Position numbers and translations under genes: made by a program | Shown: in pieces, positions 33,974-43,044 of the stretch | How positions within the stretch are numbered: the stretch's first letter is position 1 | Layout of the letters: each line of letters starts with the position of its first letter | The notes under the pieces: model-generated | Told to the model about the DNA's origin: nothing | What the model saw: only the letters and a program-made list of their open reading frames with translations | Databases searched by the model: none | Source: Paenibacillus_AR mesotrionivorans | GTDB taxonomy: Bacteria > Bacillota > Bacilli > Paenibacillales > NBRC-103111 | Direction: 5' to 3' | DNA length: 64,000 bases | Assembly: GCF_046098205.1 (NCBI RefSeq) | Contig: NZ_JBJURJ010000015.1 | Span: 1-64,000, forward strand

Positions 33974-34855
33974 ATGAAAAAGCCTTTCGTCGATAAAGCC
34001 TACTATACGCTGGTTTATCTGATTGTGTTTATTGCGATTATTGTTACGCTGTATCCGTTTATCTATCTGGTCAGCATCTCCATGAGCTCGGTCCAGGCTA
34101 TAGATAACAAGCTGGTCACCCTGTTTCCCGTTGACCTGAGCTTCGACGGTTACCGGATGGTGCTGGGATACAAGGAGCTGTGGACCTCGTACTACAACAC
34201 CCTGTGGTACACGGTGGTGGGGACGGTACTGAATCTGGTCTTTACCTGTTTGGCCGCTTACCCCTTGTCCAAGCGGGAATTCTTCCTGCGGCGGAAGCTC
34301 AACTTCTTCATCGCGTTCACCATGTATTTTTCCGGGGGATTGATTCCCATCTATATGGTCATTACCGAGCTGGGCTTGTACAACACCCGTTGGGCCATGG
34401 TGCTGCCGGTGCTGATCAACACCTTCAATGTGATGATTCTGCGTTCAGCCTTTGAGTCCATTCCCAATGAGATTTTTGAGAGCGCCAGTATGGACGGAGC
34501 CAAGGAATTCACCCTGCTGTTCCGGATGGCCGTGCCGCTGGTCAAACCAACTCTGGCCGTGCTGACTCTGTATTATGCCGTTGCCCACTGGAATGACTTC
34601 TTCAGTGCCCTGCTTTATCTGAGCAAACAAGAGCTGCAGCCGCTTACGATTTTCCTCCGGCGGGTCCTGATTATGGCCTCTCCTGAGGTTATGCAAAAAA
34701 TGGGCGGTCAAACCTCTGCCAACGCGCTGGCGGTTTCCACCCTGCAGGTCCGTTATGTTTCCATCGTAGTCAGTATTGTTCCCATTGTTCTATTCTATCC
34801 CTTCATCCAGAAATATTTTGTGAAGGGCGTTACCCTGGGGGCAGTAAAAGGATAA
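33974..34855 (+). CDS. ABC sugar transporter permease, YtcP/LplC type
   Basis: A 293-residue permease with six membrane segments and the second EAA-type loop (IPNEIFESASMDGAKEFTLLFRMAVPLVKP). It starts 24 bases after the first permease and 64 bases before the binding protein gene, so the three genes are one operon. Together with the YesM/YesN pair upstream, the operon is likely switched on by an extracellular sugar. Confidence 0.94.
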   Translation: MKKPFVDKAYYTLVYLIVFIAIIVTLYPFIYLVSISMSSVQAIDNKLVTLFPVDLSFDGYRMVLGYKELWTSYYNTLWYTVVGTVLNLVFTCLAAYPLSKREFFLRRKLNFFIAFTMYFSGGLIPIYMVITELGLYNTRWAMVLPVLINTFNVMILRSAFESIPNEIFESASMDGAKEFTLLFRMAVPLVKPTLAVLTLYYAVAHWNDFFSALLYLSKQELQPLTIFLRRVLIMASPEVMQKMGGQTSANALAVSTLQVRYVSIVVSIVPIVLFYPFIQKYFVKGVTLGAVKG

Positions 34856-34918
34856 CCCGTCCTTGACTGTATAGATGCTCTGATTTTATTTTAACCATTA
34901 TAGGGAGGTTCACATCAG

Positions 34919-36529
34919 ATGAAAAAACAAACAAAACGCGCCGTTAACGCTTCTCTGGCTGCTTCATTGGTGATTGTATTGGCTGCCGGCTGCTCGTCCA
35001 AGGAAGAGAGTACCCCCAGCCCTGCGGCAAGCACCAGTCCGGGTGCCAGCGCAGCACCTGCCTTCCAGTATACCGGGGCCGCTCCGGTTACGAATAACGG
35101 CGGCAGCCTGAGCATTCTGGCCACCAATGCGTGGAGCAACAATGTGGATTTGAACAAGGCCTCCATTGTCCAGGAGCTGGTGAAGCGCACAGGCGTCAAC
35201 GTCAAGTGGGAGCTGCTTTCGCCGGGCACCTACAATGATGCCATCAGCCCTCGTTTGGCCGCAGGGAAGGACCTGCCGGACATCATCTACACCCTGGACC
35301 CGGACCAGAACATGAAGAACATTCAGGGCGGGCTGTTTAAACCCTTGAATGAATATCTGGACAAATCCGGTGTTAACCTGAAGAAGCTGTTCGAAAAATA
35401 TCCTGAGCTGAAGGCCAGTCTGACCACGCCGGACGGCAAAATCTATTATGTGCCCCAGCTGGCGGTCACCAAAAACTATCAGCCTCTTTTTATGATCAAC
35501 ACCCGTTGGCTGGAGAAGCTGCAATTGAAGGAGCCCACCACCCTGGATGAATTTACCGAGGTGCTGCGCAAGTTCAAATCCAGTGATCCCAACGGCAACG
35601 GCAAGCAGGATGAAATCCCCATGTCCATGGAGTCCAAAATGGTGACTCAAGCCTTCGGCCCCTCCTTCGGTCTGGACCTGGCCAATAACTACTATGCCGA
35701 CAAAAACGGCAAGGTGCATTATTCCTACTATGAGCCGGCCTACAAGGAATACCTGGCTTACCTGAACGGCTTGTATAAGGAAGGGCTGCTGGAGGCGGAC
35801 TTCGCCAGCACCACCGCCGACCAGGTGACCTCCAAAATTTCGCAGAACCTGACCGGTATCACTTACAACTTCAGCTATCATTCTTCCATGGTGTATAGCA
35901 AGCTGTTTAAGGATTACGATCCCAATGTGCCTCTGATCAAGGGCATTGCACCGCTTAAAGGCCCTCACGGTGACCAGTTCTATGTAGGCCGCAACCCGAT
36001 TACCGGCATCTTCGGCATCTCCAAGAATGCCAAGGACCCCGAGCTGGCCTTCCGCTTCCTGGATTATGCCAGCAGCGAGGAAGCCAAGGAGCTGTACGCC
36101 TGGGGCATCAAAGGCGACACTTATGATGTAGTCAACGGCAAGAAGGAGTACACGGAGAAGGGTAAGGATAATGATTATATCCAAAAGTCCGGCATCAACC
36201 CGGTAAACCTGCCCATCGAGCAATCGGTTGAAGCGGTAGATACCTTGGTGGCACCGTGGCATGCCAAGATCGACAAGGACATGGAGAAATATATCAAGGC
36301 TCCGTTCCCCTTCGTATATGCCCTGTCGTCTGAAGCCAGCACCGAAAGCACGATTATGCCCGATATCACCACGTATGTGAACGAAATGCATATCAAGTTC
36401 ATTACCGGCAGTGAAAGTCTCGACAAGTTCGACAGCTATATCAAGGCGCTGAAGGGTATGGGCATTGAGGATGTTATCAAGGGCAAACAAGCCCAATACG
36501 ACCGCTATGTGGCGGCCAGCAAAAAATAG
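34919..36529 (+). CDS. Extracellular solute-binding lipoprotein, LipO-type
   Basis: A 536-residue lipoprotein. The signal peptide ends in a lipobox (LAAGC, Cys near residue 24) and is followed by a Ser/Thr/Pro linker. The remainder is a large solute-binding fold of the LipO/sugar-binding group. A conserved calcium-like loop (SDPNGNGKQDEIP, near residue 221) matches EF-hand-like sequence common in this group. It supplies the receptor for the two upstream permeases. ATG 34919 follows GGGAGG. A terminator lies 10 bases after the stop. Confidence 0.95.
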   Translation: MKKQTKRAVNASLAASLVIVLAAGCSSKEESTPSPAASTSPGASAAPAFQYTGAAPVTNNGGSLSILATNAWSNNVDLNKASIVQELVKRTGVNVKWELLSPGTYNDAISPRLAAGKDLPDIIYTLDPDQNMKNIQGGLFKPLNEYLDKSGVNLKKLFEKYPELKASLTTPDGKIYYVPQLAVTKNYQPLFMINTRWLEKLQLKEPTTLDEFTEVLRKFKSSDPNGNGKQDEIPMSMESKMVTQAFGPSFGLDLANNYYADKNGKVHYSYYEPAYKEYLAYLNGLYKEGLLEADFASTTADQVTSKISQNLTGITYNFSYHSSMVYSKLFKDYDPNVPLIKGIAPLKGPHGDQFYVGRNPITGIFGISKNAKDPELAFRFLDYASSEEAKELYAWGIKGDTYDVVNGKKEYTEKGKDNDYIQKSGINPVNLPIEQSVEAVDTLVAPWHAKIDKDMEKYIKAPFPFVYALSSEASTESTIMPDITTYVNEMHIKFITGSESLDKFDSYIKALKGMGIEDVIKGKQAQYDRYVAASKK

Positions 36530-36540
36530 CACATGATGTA

Positions 36541-36572
36541 CAGCGGCCGCTTCAGGAGGGCCGCTGTTTTTT
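36541..36572 (+). terminator. Terminator after the binding-protein gene
   Basis: CAGCGGCC pairs with GGCCGCTG around CGCTTCAGGA, followed by TTTTTT. Confidence 0.9.
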
Positions 36573-36705
36573 GTAGGGGGCCGGCGTGGGCTGTGCTGCG
36601 CTGGGCTGGCAGCAGGCTGCGTTTCTTTAAGGGGCTGGTTTTGGATATAATGAAAACGACAGGCAAACAGCATAGAGGTTTTATCGCAGACAGGAGGGAA
36701 TGTAG

Positions 36706-38235
36706 ATGAGGAAGGCCGTATGGGTAGCGTTGGCGCTGGTGCTGGTGGCCGGAGCCGCCACAGCTGTGATGGTTATGGTCCGGCCCGGTGCTCCTCGCGG
36801 ACCTGTTCTCTCCGGCCATGAGCAGGCGGCGCCGGGAACGGAGCCGGTTACGCTGAAGCTCCTGTTCCCGTTGGACGAACCCAAGGATCAGGCCCAGGTA
36901 ACCAAGGCGGTGGAGGAGAAGCTGGCTCTGGATGGACTGCCGCTGAAGCTGGAGTTTACCTTTGTCCCGTTTGACCAATATTGGAACCGGGTGTGGGTGA
37001 ATGCAGCCAGCGGGGAGAACTATGATCTGGCCCTGATCTCCTATTCAAATCTGTCGGATATGGTTTCGAAGAAGGTGCTGGCCCCACTGGACAGTGCGCT
37101 TGAGACATACGGGCCGGAAATTCTTGCCCATACTCCGGATTACGCCCTGCAAGGGGTGACTATCAACGGGCATATCTATGCCATCCCCCGGGTGATGCCT
37201 ATTGCCGAGCATGAAAGCTTCGTTCAGATCCGGGGGGATCTGCGGAAGAAATACGGGCTGCCCGAAATCAAAAGTGTGGCGGATATGGACCGTTATCTGG
37301 AGGCCATCTCGGAGAATGAGCCGGAGATGATTCCATATTTTTATGATACGGGACGGTTTCTGCTGCGGGAGTATGGGGATGTGGCGTTCCTGGCGGGGAA
37401 TTACCTGAATGCCCCGGTATATATCGATCCGGCCGATCCCGAGCTGGAGGTCAAGAACACGTATGAGTCGGTGTTTTTCCGGCAGATTATGGAGAAGCTC
37501 CATGAATGGCAGCGCAAGGGTTATATTCCTTACGGTCCGTCAGGGACACCGGAGATTCCCGATCCGGAGAAGGCTTTATATGAAGGGAAAATTGCCGCCA
37601 CTTGGAGTGTGGTTCTGAAGCAGGCGGAGCGTATCGATTCCTTCAAGGAAAAGCTGCCTCTGGCCGAGCTGGAGAATGTGTATCTCCATCCCGAACGGCC
37701 CAAGTATATGTTCACGGCGGCGGACAATATGCTGTCTGTTTTCTCCACCAGCAGCCATGTGAATGAAGCGGTGGCGCTGATCAACTGGGTGCGGAAAAGC
37801 CAGGAAAATTATGATTTGTTCACCTATGGCGTGAAAAATGTCAATTACAAGCTGGTGGGGGACGCCATCTCCTATGACGAGGTGCATCCCACCAAGCGGT
37901 ATATGTCCATTCATTGGGCCTGGAACGACATCCGTTATTTCCGGTTCAGCAAGTACCTGTCGGAGCCCTACAAGAAGGAGCTGCGCAGCTGGAACCAGGA
38001 CGCGGTGGCTTCGCCCACCTTGGGCTTTATGCCCGACCTGACCCCCATCAAGTCGGAGATGGCCCAGGTAAACGTCATCGTGTCGGAATATCTGGCCCTG
38101 CTCTACGATGAGAAGGTGGACTGGGACACCACCCTGTCCCGGTTCCAGGCTAAGCTCAAAAACGCCGGTTTGGAGCATGTGAAGGCGGAAATCCAACGCC
38201 AATTCGATGCTTTTCGGAGCCGGAACGGACGGTGA
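36706..38235 (+). CDS. DUF3502-type extracellular solute-binding protein
   Basis: A 509-residue exported protein. An N-terminal hydrophobic segment (VWVALALVLVAGAATAVMVMV, read in parts) lacks an evident lipobox, so it may be a signal anchor. The body is a solute-binding fold, and the C-terminal 140 residues (ENYDLFTYGVKNVNYKLVGD, then the late PDLTPIKSEMAQVN) match the DUF3502 domain of Paenibacillus sugar-binding proteins. No permease follows, so it may serve the transporter upstream or a sensory role beside YesM. ATG 36706 follows AGGAGGG. Confidence 0.85.
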   Translation: MRKAVWVALALVLVAGAATAVMVMVRPGAPRGPVLSGHEQAAPGTEPVTLKLLFPLDEPKDQAQVTKAVEEKLALDGLPLKLEFTFVPFDQYWNRVWVNAASGENYDLALISYSNLSDMVSKKVLAPLDSALETYGPEILAHTPDYALQGVTINGHIYAIPRVMPIAEHESFVQIRGDLRKKYGLPEIKSVADMDRYLEAISENEPEMIPYFYDTGRFLLREYGDVAFLAGNYLNAPVYIDPADPELEVKNTYESVFFRQIMEKLHEWQRKGYIPYGPSGTPEIPDPEKALYEGKIAATWSVVLKQAERIDSFKEKLPLAELENVYLHPERPKYMFTAADNMLSVFSTSSHVNEAVALINWVRKSQENYDLFTYGVKNVNYKLVGDAISYDEVHPTKRYMSIHWAWNDIRYFRFSKYLSEPYKKELRSWNQDAVASPTLGFMPDLTPIKSEMAQVNVIVSEYLALLYDEKVDWDTTLSRFQAKLKNAGLEHVKAEIQRQFDAFRSRNGR

Positions 38236-38376
38236 GGGGGAGGGAAGGACGTGGGGGATGGCTGGAGCGGATGCAAGGTGTATTCGGAGTTCCCTCCAAT
38301 TAAATGGGGATATACATTTACAAATTATGTAAATCATAATTGGTTGATTCAGGTTCCCTGCTCGTCCGGATGCGCT

Positions 38377-38562
38377 AACGGAACTGAGCGACTCTTAGAG
38401 GCGCAAAATGCAGCTTTTGCGAATGTAACGGAACTCAGGCGACCTTAAACGGCAAAATCGCAGGTAGATGCGACTATTCCACCCTGTAAAAGCTTCTCAG
38501 TTCCGTTAGCCGCGACAACTCCCGAAAATTCACCGCTAAGAGCTCCACAGTTCCGTTAGCTG
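38377..38562. repeat. 2+2 inverted 50-nt-period element, locus 6
   Basis: Direct GGAACT copies have GAACT at 38381 and 38431; inverse copies have AGTTC at 38499 and 38549. Both spacings are 50. The first spacer is itself a hairpin (GCAAAATGCAGCTTTTGC), and matching AAAA..TTTT patterns occur at other loci. Confidence 0.85.
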
Positions 38563-38774
38563 TCAACTCACAGTGGCCAACTCCCGATTATCCTCTCGCA
38601 TTCATCAGATGGGGCGGATTACCTTCCGCAAGCAGGTATAAACACATATTGGTTAGTTAAAAACAGACGTTATAGCAGTCCACCAGGTGGGTGCGCCTAC
38701 GCCGCTGAAGACGGGAGAGGACAGTTTTTGGAGAAATATGCCTCGTTCGGTGAATGTTTTGAAGTTACCCTCCA

Positions 38775-38961
38775 GCACAGGTGCGAATGTCAAGCTCCCA
38801 TAAAAACTCCAGGACATTCGCACCTCAAACTTTGTCGAAGTCAAACGGAAATATTTCCCTTCTGGTCATGTCAATACGTATGCTATACTTTATTTGGAAG
38901 AAGAATTGACGTAATCTTGCAAATTGTTCCCACTATGTTATCAATCAGGGAAATGGTAGCT
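38775..38961 (+). promoter_or_regulatory. Type I-C-like CRISPR leader
   Basis: A hairpin GGTGCGAATGTC / GACATTCGCACC (38780-38791 with 38813-38824) is followed by an AT-rich stretch with a -10-like TATACT (38884) and ends directly at the first CRISPR repeat. I recall closely similar leaders in Bacillus-group type I-C loci. A leader upstream of a repeat supports the array call and indicates it could still be transcribed. Confidence 0.65.
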
Positions 38962-39058
38962 GTCGCACTCCGTATGGAGTGCGTGGATTGAAATAATTTG
39001 GGCGGGCGGATGTTTGTGATCTGGGGGTCGCACTCCGTATGGAGTGCGTGTATGAAAT
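38962..39058 (+). CRISPR. Minimal two-repeat, one-spacer CRISPR array, type I-C-like
   Basis: Repeat 1 at 38962-38994 has the type I-C signature: GTCGCACTCC, a perfect 7-bp palindrome arm pair around GTAT, and GTGGATTGAAAT at the end. Repeat 2 at 39027-39058 is identical over 24 bases, then diverges at its 3' end with one base missing, as expected for the distal, degenerate repeat. The spacer is 32 bases (38995-39026). No cas gene is present in the window, so the array is an orphan. Confidence 0.8.
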
Positions 39059-39163
39059 TAATACGTCCATTGAAATGTTGAACAAAGTTGTGGGTTTTAA
39101 AGATGGGTATGGCTCTGACTCTTGCTATAATAAAGAATAATCAGAGAATGGGAGGGAACAATT

Positions 39164-40423
39164 GTGGCGGAATCCGGCAAGAAATCCTATATGCTCATGC
39201 ACAAAAATATACCCGTTGCTGAGGTTGAACTGGATGAAGCGACAGCCTCCATTTCAGCGATTGGGCAAATCTTTTCCAAGCAGCACATCCCTATTGGGAT
39301 TCCTGTCAAAAGGGGCAAGATCGACCGTGCAGCACTCAATGAATGGTGGAGGGGACGCGCCATTCCGGCCAGCCGCGACGGAATTCAAGAAGCCCTGCTT
39401 GAATTGAATCTGTCTGCTACACAACAGTTGCTGGATAAAAGTTACGGGCTTAGCTTGTCCGATCACTATTGGATTTCTCCGGAGGCTTCACATTTGGAAT
39501 GGACTACCATTAACTTTTTCCATAACTCTTTTTCGGAGGATGTGGGGAATGTATTACTGGGTAAAGGTGCATCCGATGCGATAAGCCTGCTTTCACCGGA
39601 TAATACCTCTGATGGTTGGCTGAAAAAAAAGTGGACGATTATTGATGGCAAGCGCTGTTTGGTTAAAGGCGGAAGCGGTTCTACTCAACAAGAACCGTAT
39701 AATGAAGTAATTGCGAGTAAAATCATGGAACGGTTAGGCATTCCTCATGTTCCTTACATGTTAATAGAGCAGGAAGATTACCCATTTAGTGTGTGCGAAA
39801 ATTTTATTACACCCCAGACTGAACTCATTACGGCCTGGTATGTGATGCATACCCAACAAAAACTAAATCATATTTCCGTTTATCAGCATTACGTTAACTG
39901 TTGTGAAGCGCTAGGCATTCGGGGCATTGTGGAAGCGCTTGACCGGATGATCGTTGTGGATTATCTGATTGCCAATGAAGACCGGCACCAGAACAATTTT
40001 GGCGTGATTCGGAATGCGGAGACGTTGGAATGGATTGGCCCGGCACCGATTTATGATAGTGGTTCATCTCTTTGGTTTTCCAAACCTATCGGTCTGATTC
40101 ATGCAGACAGTAAGTTGATCTGTAAGCCCTTTAAGATTGATCACAAGGAGCAGCTCAAGCTGGTCACTTCTTTTGATTGGCTGGATTTGACACGATTAGA
40201 TGGGATAGAAGATCAGGTGCGGGAGCTTTTTGATGATTCGCTTTTTGTGGATGAAGCCCGGAGTTATGCCATTTGTCAGTCCTTGCGTGGACGCATTGAA
40301 CAGTTGAAGCAATTTATTCAAACACGTGAGCCGCGGATACGGATCGACGACCATAGCACTGATGTTAAGAAGAATATTGCTTACGGCGGTATCCCGGATG
40401 AAGAAGATAAGAGCGGAAGATAA
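39164..40423 (+). CDS. HipA-like serine/threonine kinase domain protein
   Basis: A 419-residue protein with the HipA kinase-like core in its C-terminal two-thirds: a WTIIDGKRCLVKGGSGSTQQEP nucleotide-binding segment (near residue 160), VDYLIANEDRHQNNFGV (catalytic Asp and Asn, near residue 270) and the metal-binding YDSGSSLW. The N terminus (MLMHKNIPVAEVELDE) is a short HipA-like beta domain. No HipB-type XRE partner is adjacent, unlike true toxin-antitoxin loci, so the protein may be a stand-alone kinase. It lies 105 bases after the CRISPR remnant. The GTG start follows GGGAGGGA. Confidence 0.88.
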   Translation: MAESGKKSYMLMHKNIPVAEVELDEATASISAIGQIFSKQHIPIGIPVKRGKIDRAALNEWWRGRAIPASRDGIQEALLELNLSATQQLLDKSYGLSLSDHYWISPEASHLEWTTINFFHNSFSEDVGNVLLGKGASDAISLLSPDNTSDGWLKKKWTIIDGKRCLVKGGSGSTQQEPYNEVIASKIMERLGIPHVPYMLIEQEDYPFSVCENFITPQTELITAWYVMHTQQKLNHISVYQHYVNCCEALGIRGIVEALDRMIVVDYLIANEDRHQNNFGVIRNAETLEWIGPAPIYDSGSSLWFSKPIGLIHADSKLICKPFKIDHKEQLKLVTSFDWLDLTRLDGIEDQVRELFDDSLFVDEARSYAICQSLRGRIEQLKQFIQTREPRIRIDDHSTDVKKNIAYGGIPDEEDKSGR

Positions 40424-40448
40424 ACATTGATCTGACTAATAAATCATA

Positions 40449-40490
40449 AAAACCCCAACAAGACACTAACTTATTGTCTCGTTGGGGTTG
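40449..40490. terminator. Bidirectional terminator between HipA-like and MFS genes
   Basis: AACCCCAACAAGACA pairs with TGTCTCGTTGGGGTT (one mismatch), with A-rich sequence before and T-rich after, serving the convergent genes. Confidence 0.85.
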
Positions 40491-40497
40491 TTCATTT

Positions 40498-41970
40498 TTA
40501 CGTAGAGCGGCTTTCCTTTAGCTCCCCTATGCCTTGGCTATCCGGTTTTCTGTTTGCAGCAGACGTTTTGTTCGTGAGGAACAATGCAGGGAGGAGCATC
40601 ACGATACTCAAGATCAAAGTCAACATAAATCCATCCTGGTAAGCCGCGGTCAAAAGTGGGATCGTGGGAGTTTGGCCCTGCATCGAATGACTGACGGCCG
40701 TTGCCACTACGGCTGAACCAAACGCGCCGCCAATATTTTGCATGAGCCGTGTTCCGACACTCGCTTGGGCAATCTCCTCCTTCACCATGCCGGTGTAGCC
40801 GTCTGTCATCAAGGGAATGGCGATCCCGCCGATACCCGTGCCTCGGATAAACAAGGCAACCCCGATCTGCACAAGAGAAGATCCCTCATGGAAGAAGAGA
40901 AAGGGAACCGTACCTGCAACGGCTAAGAACAAGCTGGCTAACACCACATAACGCGCACCCCATCGATCTGTTAGTTTGCCGATTAAGGGACGGGCGATCA
41001 ACATACCGATTCCCTGCGGAATCAGGATTAACCCGACACTTAGAACAGAGAACCCCTTGACGTTCTGGAAAAAGAGAGGCAGCAATAACATGGGACCATT
41101 GGTGGCAATACTCGAAAGGAACAAACCCGCCATGACCGCACTGAAGCTTTTGGATTTGAATAAACCCAGCGGCAGAATGGCCTGTTCCTTTTTGAAGGCA
41201 GCGTAGATCAGGTAGACCAGCAAAATAACGACGCCGGCCATCACATAACCCACGGTTGTGCCATTGGTCAACACGGTATTTTTCGCTGCTTGGGAAATGC
41301 CATAGATCAATGCGGCTGAGCTGCCGCCCAATAAAAAGATGCCGGCAAAATCAGATTTGGCCTTCGGGTTAACAGGTGTGAAGGTAGGCAACTTCAGGAT
41401 CATCAAGGTGATGGCAATCAGGCCAATGGGAATGTTGATCAGAAAAATGTAACGCCAGGAGTAGAATTGAACAAGTAGCGCTCCAATCACCGGACCCAGA
41501 ATGGGGCCTAATACCATTGGAATGCCAACGGTGGACATCAATCGTCCCATTCGCTCGCTTCCGGCAATCTGAACCACCAGGGTGGTGAGCAAGGTCATAA
41601 TAAATCCGGCGCTTAACCCTTGGACAATCCGGAACAGAATTAAGGCTTGGATGCTCCCGCTTAATCCTGCACCAATGGACGTAGCCAAAAATACGCCGTT
41701 GGCGCCAACCATCAGCCACTTGCCGTTAAAACGCAAAGCGGCCCATCCCGCAAGCGGCACTGAGATGGCCATCGCTAACACATAACCGGTGATGGCCCAT
41801 TGCACACTGTCCAGTCCGATGCGAAAATCCTGACTCAAGTGGTTTATGGCAATATTGACCATGGTTGAATCCAGGAGCGGCATGATCGCCCCAAGCACCA
41901 AAATCCAGGCAACATTCATGATCCCCTTGGGAATGGGATCAAGCTTTGCGGTTTGTTTCTTCATACTCAT
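40498..41970 (-). CDS. MFS multidrug transporter (DHA2/EmrB type, 14 segments)
   Basis: A 490-residue transporter with about 14 membrane segments, the size of the EmrB/QacA drug:H+ antiporter family. The early motif PLLDSTMVNIAINHL and motif-A-like loop sequences are visible, as is the family signature region near residue 120 (GLSAGFIMTLLTTLVVQ). It likely expels lipophilic or cationic toxic compounds. It is divergent from the MerR gene, which should control it through the 19-bp-spacer promoter between. The start follows GGAGGGAGAAT. Confidence 0.93.
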   Translation of the reverse strand: MSMKKQTAKLDPIPKGIMNVAWILVLGAIMPLLDSTMVNIAINHLSQDFRIGLDSVQWAITGYVLAMAISVPLAGWAALRFNGKWLMVGANGVFLATSIGAGLSGSIQALILFRIVQGLSAGFIMTLLTTLVVQIAGSERMGRLMSTVGIPMVLGPILGPVIGALLVQFYSWRYIFLINIPIGLIAITLMILKLPTFTPVNPKAKSDFAGIFLLGGSSAALIYGISQAAKNTVLTNGTTVGYVMAGVVILLVYLIYAAFKKEQAILPLGLFKSKSFSAVMAGLFLSSIATNGPMLLLPLFFQNVKGFSVLSVGLILIPQGIGMLIARPLIGKLTDRWGARYVVLASLFLAVAGTVPFLFFHEGSSLVQIGVALFIRGTGIGGIAIPLMTDGYTGMVKEEIAQASVGTRLMQNIGGAFGSAVVATAVSHSMQGQTPTIPLLTAAYQDGFMLTLILSIVMLLPALFLTNKTSAANRKPDSQGIGELKESRST

Positions 41971-42054
41971 TATCCATTCTCCCTCCTAACAGGCGGCGGT
42001 TGAAATGTCAGGGGCGATGCCTTTTACAAAACGCTGCCGCTCGTTGATAATGTG

Positions 42055-42085
42055 AGTATGGAGTGTAACGTAACGTTCGAGTCAA
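42055..42085 (-). promoter_or_regulatory. MerR-type promoter of the MFS gene
   Basis: Read on the minus strand, TTGACT (42085-42080) and CATACT (42060-42055) are separated by 19 bp, the over-long spacer that MerR regulators twist to activate. The spacer holds the palindrome AACGTTACGTT. It points to the MFS gene, whose start is 85 bp away. Confidence 0.8.
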
Positions 42086-42121
42086 CCCTGGTTTTTAAAT
42101 GGGCTTGAGGGGGAAAAAGCT

Positions 42122-42883
42122 GTGAAAAGTGTCAATGAAGTGAGCAAGCTCTCCGGCGTAAGCCGCCGCACCTTGCAGTATTATGATCAAATTGGATTGC
42201 TGCCGCCCAGTACGGTAAAAGAATCGGGTTACCGCTTATATAATGACGATAGCTTGCGCCGTCTATGGAGTATTCTGTTCTATAAGGAGCTTGGTTTTTC
42301 CCTGGACGAGATTCGTTTGCTGCTGGACAATCCCATTGAGGTAGAAAAGGAAATTATGCGGCAGCATAAGCAAATTCTGTTGGATAAACAAGCCGCCCTG
42401 CAAAAAATGATCGAGTCTATTGACCAGATTTTAAACGGCAAATTTGATATTTACATGTTAAGCGATTTTGATAAAAGCCGAATTGAAACCATTAAGAAAA
42501 TCTACGCCAATGAAATCCGAATGCTAATCGAAAGCAAGTTTTTTCTTCCCCTTGCCAAAAGTGGTTTATTATCGGGTGATCAATCTCTCGTGAAAAATGC
42601 CTCCGTCATCGTGAATGTGGATTTCGGCCAGATCATTTCGCTGTGCGGGAGGATCATACAGACCTTTCAGGAGGCTATGGTGGATGGCCCGCAGAGCGTA
42701 AAAGCAGCTGAAGCGGCTGCGGCTTACAGGGAGCTGCTCAGTAATTGGATTCCCTGTGATGACCAGACCTTTCTTCAAATTGCAGAAGCTTATGAGAAGT
42801 ACAAGGATGAAATGGGCCAGACGCCGCCGGAGCTGGGGGAGTTGGTGTCGGAAGCAATTCGGCGGGGATGCGGGTTGAGATAA
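42122..42883 (+). CDS. MerR-family regulator (TipA-like)
   Basis: A 253-residue regulator. The N-terminal winged helix-turn-helix is classic MerR (VNEVSKLSGVSRRTLQYYDQIGLLPP, then YRLYNDDSLRRLWSILFYKELGFSLDEI), followed by the dimerising coiled coil (KQILLDKQAALQKMIESIDQIL). The C-terminal 130 residues are a TipAS-like helical effector domain that binds large antibiotics in relatives. It is divergent from the MFS efflux gene and should activate it upon drug binding. The GTG start follows GAGGGGGAA. Confidence 0.9.
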   Translation: MKSVNEVSKLSGVSRRTLQYYDQIGLLPPSTVKESGYRLYNDDSLRRLWSILFYKELGFSLDEIRLLLDNPIEVEKEIMRQHKQILLDKQAALQKMIESIDQILNGKFDIYMLSDFDKSRIETIKKIYANEIRMLIESKFFLPLAKSGLLSGDQSLVKNASVIVNVDFGQIISLCGRIIQTFQEAMVDGPQSVKAAEAAAAYRELLSNWIPCDDQTFLQIAEAYEKYKDEMGQTPPELGELVSEAIRRGCGLR

Positions 42884-42971
42884 GAAACGAATCCATTTGA
42901 AAAGGCGGTTGTTCCTGCGTCATGCAGAGGCAACCGTCTTTTTGTATGGCTACGGAAAAGGGTTGAATAAT

Positions 42972-43016
42972 TTTATCCGGGTAATATTGACTTATCTATT
43001 TTTATCCGGGTATAAT
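42972..43016 (+). promoter_or_regulatory. Promoter with paired 12-bp direct repeats before the DUF2239 operon
   Basis: TTGACT (42987) and TATAAT (43011) are 18 bp apart. TTTATCCGGGTA occurs twice, at 42972 and 43001, once upstream of the -35 and once between -35 and -10, overlapping the latter. The repeats resemble half-palindromic TetR-type operators and would make the promoter repressible. The regulator is not identified; the nearby MerR and TetR genes have different sites. Confidence 0.7.
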
Positions 43017-43044
43017 AAGCAAAAGAGCAGAGGAGAAATGCAGC

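Noticed and set aside
34964..36673. 569-codon frame opposite the binding-protein gene
   Set aside because: Antisense shadow of the lipoprotein gene; low complexity, no start signal.
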